Assembly: GCF_003057615.1 (NCBI RefSeq) | Contig: NZ_QAFW01000017.1 | Coordinates: 1-45,937, forward strand | DNA from: Metalysinibacillus jejuensis | Lineage (GTDB): Bacteria > Bacillota > Bacilli > Bacillales_A > Planococcaceae | Length of the DNA stretch: 45,937 nucleotides | Direction: 5' to 3' | Shown here: positions 42,337-45,937 of the stretch, one piece after another | How the letters are laid out: every line of letters begins with the position of its first letter | How positions within the stretch are numbered: the stretch's first letter is position 1 | Translations under genes and position numbers: made by a program | Notes under the pieces: generated by a model | Told to the model about the DNA's origin: nothing | What the model saw: only the letters and a program-made list of their open reading frames with translations | The model's database searches: none

Positions 42337-43531
42337 GCTTCTATTGCACTTTTTTGTTTTCTTGTTGCGTAAATAGCTTGCAGTAAATTGATTTTTAGGA
42401 GAGGAATCATGATTTTGTTTCGCTTCTTTAAACGAAATGATTCCGTTTAATTTGTTAGCAACTTCAAAATTACTATGAGGATATAAATGTCCATATATAC
42501 CTAAAGTTGTTTCAATATCTTCATGCCCTAAACGGTCTTTAATAATCAGTGGATTTTCCCCATGCTAATGAGTAGGGAGGCATGGGAATGGCGTAAGGCA
42601 TGAATTTTAATTCTATGGACACCTGCTAATTTTGCATAACGCTCTATGGCATGTGCAATGGTATGTTTTTGTGTAGGTATTCCATTGTAACTCATTACAA
42701 AGCCTGTTTTGATTAGATTCTGTTGTACGTCTTTCCATTCTGATAACAAATCTAACGTACACTGGTCTAATACAATATAGCGAATACTCGCCTTTGTTTT
42801 TGGCTCTACAAATCTGTAATCATTTTGATTTTTGTAATATAGGGTTTTATTGATAGTGAGTACACCTGAATCAAAATTAATATCATCCCATTGAATAGCA
42901 GTAGCTTCACCAATCCGCATACCTGTCATAAACAGAAACCATAAAGAGATAAAAAGAAAGTGTTGGTAGTAATCTTCTTTATAAATGAAAGAGATTACTT
43001 TTTCAAATTCTTCTTTTGTCCAAAATTCTATTTTAGGCTTTTGCTTTTTGACATTTCCGATAATCTTAGATGGGTTTGTAGAAGTGATTCCTAATACGAT
43101 TGCTCTGTCTATAGCAACAGAAAACATACCTTGAACAGCTCTTACATAGGAAGGCTTTAAGCCTTTTGCTAATTTAAGCTGCCAATCTTGAACATGAATA
43201 GGCTCAATATCACAAACTGCCATCTTATAAAAGTAAGGGAAGTGTTTATTAATACTTGGTAGGCGATTTTCATACGTTTGTAACTTCACTTTTGTTTTAT
43301 ACCAAGGAAGAAAAATTTCATGGATATAATGCTCAAATTCATTTTCTCTTTTGTTTCTGCTAATTCTTCTGGTGGCATTAATAACAACTTTGAGTATTCA
43401 GTTCTTGCTTCTTTTTTAGTAGTAAAACCACTACGGTATTTTTGAATCTTTTTTCCTTTTGAATCATAACCTAAATTGGCTCGGAAATAGTACGTACCAT
43501 CTTTTGCTGTTTTGATAGGGTCTTTTGTCAT
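42295..43531 (-). pseudogene. Tyrosine recombinase (ICE/phage integrase), broken by two frameshifts
   Basis: Reading the minus strand, the N-terminal AP2-like DNA-binding part is MTKDPIKTAKDGTYYFRANL and onward. The frame is lost at the A-run at 43349-43352 (four where five are needed). After restoring one base, the core-binding and catalytic domains follow, with TGMRIGEA (first Arg) and HALRHSHAS (HxxR). A second shift at the G-run 42558-42561 (four where five are needed) cuts off DRLGHED, the GIYGHLYP tyrosine region and the tail, which would run to TAA at 42295-42297. The restored protein would be about 412 residues, the usual length for integrases of this group. As it stands the longest piece (42546-43289) lacks the catalytic Tyr. 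It belongs with the guaA integration site. Confidence 0.85.
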
Positions 43532-43557
43532 AGTTTTTACTCCTAACCGTGCAAAAA

Positions 43558-43766
43558 CTAATCAGACCTGTTCTCATCTTCCTCATAGCTATCTAGCGTA
43601 AAAAGCTGATTTTCTTCTTGTGGTGTAAGGTCAGAAAAGGTTGATTCTTGTGCCTGGTGTTTTTTCTCCTTTGGTTATAAGCATCGACAGCTTCATGCTT
43701 CAATACTTGCTTGCAAAAGCTATTAAATGCACAACGCACTTGCCACTCAGTACGAATAGATTTCAT
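43558..43766 (-). pseudogene. Truncated, frameshifted sigma-70-like regulator of an ICE
   Basis: ATG 43764-43766 follows AAGGGAGGTGAG on the minus strand. The protein begins MKSIRTEWQVRCAFNSFCKQ and continues LKHEAVDAYNQRR, the start of the small sigma-70-like proteins of Gram-positive integrative conjugative elements. An A-run of six (43670-43675) should be seven: adding one base gives KKHQAQESTFSDLTPQEENQ and then YEEDENRSD before a stop at 43558-43560. The family is about 140 residues, so the C-terminal sigma-4 half is also missing. The stop is 26 bases upstream of the integrase start, so a deletion joins the two; no excisionase gene lies between. Confidence 0.75.
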
Positions 43767-43971
43767 GCGCTCACCTCCCTTCACTATCGCAAAGGTGTTG
43801 GTGATTCCCCTTTCATAACCTTCAACGGATTTTTTGACAAAATGCCAAAAATTATGATGAAATTTTTAGGAATTTGAACTAAATAAGCTAAATTAAACCA
43901 TAGTAGAATGCATCTCCTTTTTCTTGCTGTTTCAGCATAAAAATACATGGAAAATTCTGAAATATTATATA

Positions 43972-44001
43972 TTGACAAAAACTAAATAGCCATAGTAGAC
44001 T
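43972..44001 (+). promoter_or_regulatory. Promoter of the BlaI-type operon
   Basis: TTGACA (43972-43977), 18 bases, TAGACT (43996-44001). The rest of the 334-base gap from 43767 holds only AT-rich sequence with no gene I can support. Confidence 0.6.
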
Positions 44002-44065
44002 TTACTATAAGGTTATAGTTTATAAAACTAAATAATTATAGTGAATGTTACTATAAGATTGTAGT
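43992..44065 (+). promoter_or_regulatory. Tandem dyad operators for the BlaI-type repressor
   Basis: Two dyads 46 bases apart: ACTATAA-gg-TTATAGT (44004-44019, perfect) and ACTATAA-ga-TTGTAGT (44050-44065, one mismatch). TTATAGT-N7-ACTATAA (44036-44056) lies between, and ATAGTA-gactt-TACTAT (43992-44008) covers the -10. BlaI/MecI operators are dyads of similar size (TACA/TGTA cores) in the same place before their own genes. The words differ, so the repressor would have its own specificity. Confidence 0.7.
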
Positions 44066-44100
44066 TTAATGATATAGAATTCACAGGAAAGAGGAAAAAA

Positions 44101-44469
44101 ATGACTGAATTTCAAAAGCTAACTGATACAGAACTGGAAGTTATGCAAGTTATTTGGAAATTAAATCGTTCTGTTACATCAAGAGAATTGTTAGAAATCT
44201 TTTCAAAAAAGTCTTGGAAAGGGCAAACTATTAATACCTTTTTATCCAAATTAGTTGATAAGGGGTTACTATCTGTCACAAGAGGAAAATGGCGTGTGAA
44301 TCATTATAGTCCTTGTGTAACATTTAAAGAGTATAAAAAACGTGAAGCAAAAAGTGTATTAGACACGATGTATCAAGGCTCTATGACAACTTTTTTAGCA
44401 ACACTCTATGATGATGAAGTAACAGAGGAGGAATTGGTTGAACTAAAACAATGGCTTTCCGAAAAGTAG
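44101..44469 (+). CDS. BlaI/MecI/CopY-family repressor
   Basis: A 122-residue winged-helix repressor: LTDTELEVMQVIWK at the start, then WKGQTINTFLSKLVDKGLLSVTRGKW, as in BlaI/MecI, and a C-terminal dimer helix pair. Staphylococcal BlaI is cut at N101-F102 by BlaR1 signalling; the matching residues here are T101-L102 (in FLATLYDDE). It begins 35 bases after the last operator dyad, behind GGAAAGAGG. It is followed after 8 bases by the M56 protease gene, so both are co-transcribed and probably autoregulated through the dyads. Confidence 0.88.
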   Translation: MTEFQKLTDTELEVMQVIWKLNRSVTSRELLEIFSKKSWKGQTINTFLSKLVDKGLLSVTRGKWRVNHYSPCVTFKEYKKREAKSVLDTMYQGSMTTFLATLYDDEVTEEELVELKQWLSEK

Positions 44470-44477
44470 GTGAATAA

Positions 44478-45626
44478 ATGCATGCATGGTTAAATAGTGT
44501 GGTAGCTTTATCAGTTGCTGGTAGTAGCATGTTCATTCTTTATTATGGTATGACGGTTATTTCAAGAGAGGCACTAACAGCGAGATGGTATTACTGGAAT
44601 AGAAAATTGGCGCTTTTCTTTTTCCTAGTACCTGTATTTCTCCTATTGAATGTTCCCCTCTTATTAAGGAAAAATCATCAGCCAATAGAAGAGGAACAGC
44701 TATTTTCTGTACAACAAAATACAGTTTGGTTAACAGAAAATTTTGTACAAATACTGTTTATTATTTGGTTAGTTGGTGCGATTGTAGCAAGTGGATGGTT
44801 TTTATTTATGTATCAAAGTGGATATCGAAAATTATATCGAAACTTGATACCAGTGCCTAAAGACCATGAAGTATGGAGAATTTTAGCGCAACAACAAAGT
44901 GATATGAAATTAAAAAATAGAATTCGCCTTACATATTGTCAAGAAAATATTAGCCCTATTTTGGTAGGTCTATTTAAGCCAACGATTGTGTTGCCCATGT
45001 ACGGGATTCCGAGTGACGAGTTAGCCATGATTCTCAAACATGAATTGATCCATTATAAGAAAAAGGATTTATGGGTGAAAAGATTAGGCATTTTCGCCAT
45101 CATTCTACACTGGTATAATCCGTTGATTTATCTTTTACAAAAAGAGTTAACGAAATGGTGTGAGCTTTCTTGCGATGAGTATGTTGTCATGTCCATGTCT
45201 TTGTCAGAGCGAAAAAAGTATGCTGAAACCATTTTAAATACGATGCAGCGTGCTAAAAGGCATTCCCCAGCTCCTTTTTCAACTCCCTTTTTTACAGCAG
45301 GGAAAAAGAAATTAAAAAAGAGATTACAGCGAATGTTAAATGACAAAAAGATAAGTAGACCAATCAGTGTGTTGTCTATGGGGTTATTCTTCATTTTTAG
45401 CGGTGTAGGTCTAGCGAGTTCTGAGTTTACTCATAACCATGTCACTTCCATCGAGGAGGAGGTTTTAGTAGTAACACCAACCCCTTTTGATACTTCAACA
45501 GAAGTAGAAGCGCATTCTGAAATACTATCAGTTAAATTGTCTGACAAAGCGCATTTTTCTAAAAAAGAATGGGAAGAAATTTTAAAAAAAATTGAAAGAA
45601 ATGAAATTATTTTAGAGGAAGAGTAA
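44478..45626 (+). CDS. M56-family membrane metalloprotease (BlaR1/MecR1-like, no sensor domain)
   Basis: A 382-residue membrane protein. Three N-terminal helices (about 8-27, 36-60, 88-112) precede the gluzincin domain with H188-E-L-I-H192 and the downstream CELSCDEYV (third ligand region). A fourth helix follows at about 295-315, and then only some 65 outer residues rich in Glu and Thr, ending KIERNEIILEEE. BlaR1 and MecR1 are about 585-600 residues long with a 250-residue penicillin-binding sensor; that domain is missing and there is no SxxK. It would sense something else and cleave, or cause cleavage of, the BlaI-type repressor. The stop TAA-containing tail looks natural, not cut. Confidence 0.87.
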   Translation: MHAWLNSVVALSVAGSSMFILYYGMTVISREALTARWYYWNRKLALFFFLVPVFLLLNVPLLLRKNHQPIEEEQLFSVQQNTVWLTENFVQILFIIWLVGAIVASGWFLFMYQSGYRKLYRNLIPVPKDHEVWRILAQQQSDMKLKNRIRLTYCQENISPILVGLFKPTIVLPMYGIPSDELAMILKHELIHYKKKDLWVKRLGIFAIILHWYNPLIYLLQKELTKWCELSCDEYVVMSMSLSERKKYAETILNTMQRAKRHSPAPFSTPFFTAGKKKLKKRLQRMLNDKKISRPISVLSMGLFFIFSGVGLASSEFTHNHVTSIEEEVLVVTPTPFDTSTEVEAHSEILSVKLSDKAHFSKKEWEEILKKIERNEIILEEE

Positions 45627-45628
45627 GA

Positions 45629-45660
45629 AAGAAGCTCTGTACAAATGGATAGGGCTTCTT
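45629..45660 (+). terminator. Possible terminator after the M56 gene
   Basis: AAGAAGCTCT pairs with AGGGCTTCTT around a 12-base loop, but only a weak AT-rich tail follows. The next about 130 bases hold no gene that I can support. Confidence 0.4.
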
Positions 45661-45791
45661 AAATAAAAATTGTTATATAGAGTGTATATTTTTTTAGTTT
45701 AAAAGTAATTTATATCTAAAATTAATAAATTATCACATTTTAGTAAATCGTATCTTTTTGTAATCTATTTCTTATCAAGGAGGAATATAGT

Positions 45792-45824
45792 ATGTTCAAA
45801 AAATTTTTTATATATATAAGGTGA
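45792..45824 (+). CDS. Ten-codon mini-ORF with a strong ribosome site
   Basis: AAGGAGG (45777-45783) lies 8 bases before ATG 45792, followed by MFKKFFIYIR and TGA at 45822-45824. The strength of the ribosome site suggests real translation. It may be a leader peptide or the start of a gene lost by deletion or frameshift; adding one A in the A-run only extends it to 14 residues. I do not recognise it. Confidence 0.35.
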   Translation: MFKKFFIYIR

Positions 45825-45897
45825 TTAACTTTTAGACTTACACTCTTTTTCTTCGTTTTCCTGTATACTATTCTTAATAGATATGAAACGGAGAAAA

Positions 45898-45937
45898 ATG
45901 ATGCGTAAAATTGTCCTAATTCCTGAAGAACAAATTC
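45898..45937 (+). CDS. Start of an unidentified gene running off the window
   Basis: ATG 45898 (or 45901) with CGGAGAAAA upstream opens MMRKIVLIPEEQI before the window ends. A TATACT box lies at 45864-45869 without a clear -35. Thirteen residues are too few to name the family. It could be the target of the repressor upstream, or an element gene. Confidence 0.45.
   Translation, partial: MMRKIVLIPEEQI

Noticed and set aside
43784-43978. Possible 64-codon minus-strand gene upstream of the sigma remnant
   Set aside because: No ribosome site, no recognisable motif, and very AT-rich sequence where such frames arise by chance.

Overview
This window looks like chromosome of a low-GC Gram-positive rod of the Bacillales. 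The des-desK-desR cold-sensing cluster, an S-box leader ahead of a YitJ-type Hcy methyltransferase/MTHFR, and a MoxR - DUF58 - transglutaminase - guaA run (the yeaC-yeaD-yebA-guaA order of Bacillus subtilis) all point there. A Caryophanaceae/Planococcaceae relative (Lysinibacillus, Solibacillus, Kurthia, Caryophanon) is my best guess, but this is inference from gene style, not from a marker gene. No rRNA, tRNA or CRISPR array was seen.

Layout. 1-289: right end of an IS200/IS605-type element (last codons of a TnpB, then structured right-end/omega-RNA-like sequence ending in TTCAC) sitting in an AIM24-like gene of which only the 3' end remains. 423-1965: copC-copD copper pair. 2007-6769: DinB-like protein, two tandem membrane-anchored glycerophosphodiester phosphodiesterases, Mn superoxide dismutase. 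6974-14039: fatty-acid activation and beta-oxidation genes (two acyl-CoA synthetases, thiolase, SDR 3-hydroxyacyl-CoA dehydrogenase, acyl-CoA dehydrogenase), with a 49-residue Cys-containing membrane microprotein and an effector-binding-domain protein in between. 14077-18026: DUF2653/Tim44-like pair, a DUF218 membrane protein, a Sel1-repeat protein and HemY. 18118-23618: SAM-riboswitch-controlled yitJ-metH methionine genes. 23658-26642: des, desK, desR. 26694-29753 (minus): a degenerate proline-dehydrogenase-fold protein, the FetAB-type transporter and a phosphoribosyltransferase. 29890-32186: pncB-nadE NAD salvage. 32317-36235: a nos accessory cluster (NosL-like, NosD, NosL, NosY, NosF) without nosZ. 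36317-42283: MoxR, DUF58, transglutaminase, then guaA behind a guanine riboswitch.

From the end of guaA the content changes to accessory DNA. A tyrosine integrase and a sigma-70-like regulator typical of integrative conjugative elements both lie on the minus strand and carry single-base homopolymer deletions that break their frames. A BlaI-type repressor with an M56 (BlaR1/MecR1-like) membrane protease lacking the penicillin-sensor domain follows behind tandem dyad operators. The window then ends in the first codons of another gene. The guaA 3' end is a known integration site for genomic islands, so this is best read as one end of a decaying island.

Most noteworthy: the nosZ-less nos cluster with an internal terminator and a promoter carrying three TGTGA-type half-sites; the proline-dehydrogenase homologue that has lost its active-site motifs; the sensorless BlaI/M56 pair with its own tandem operators; and the IS605 right end with its omega-RNA-like guide junction.
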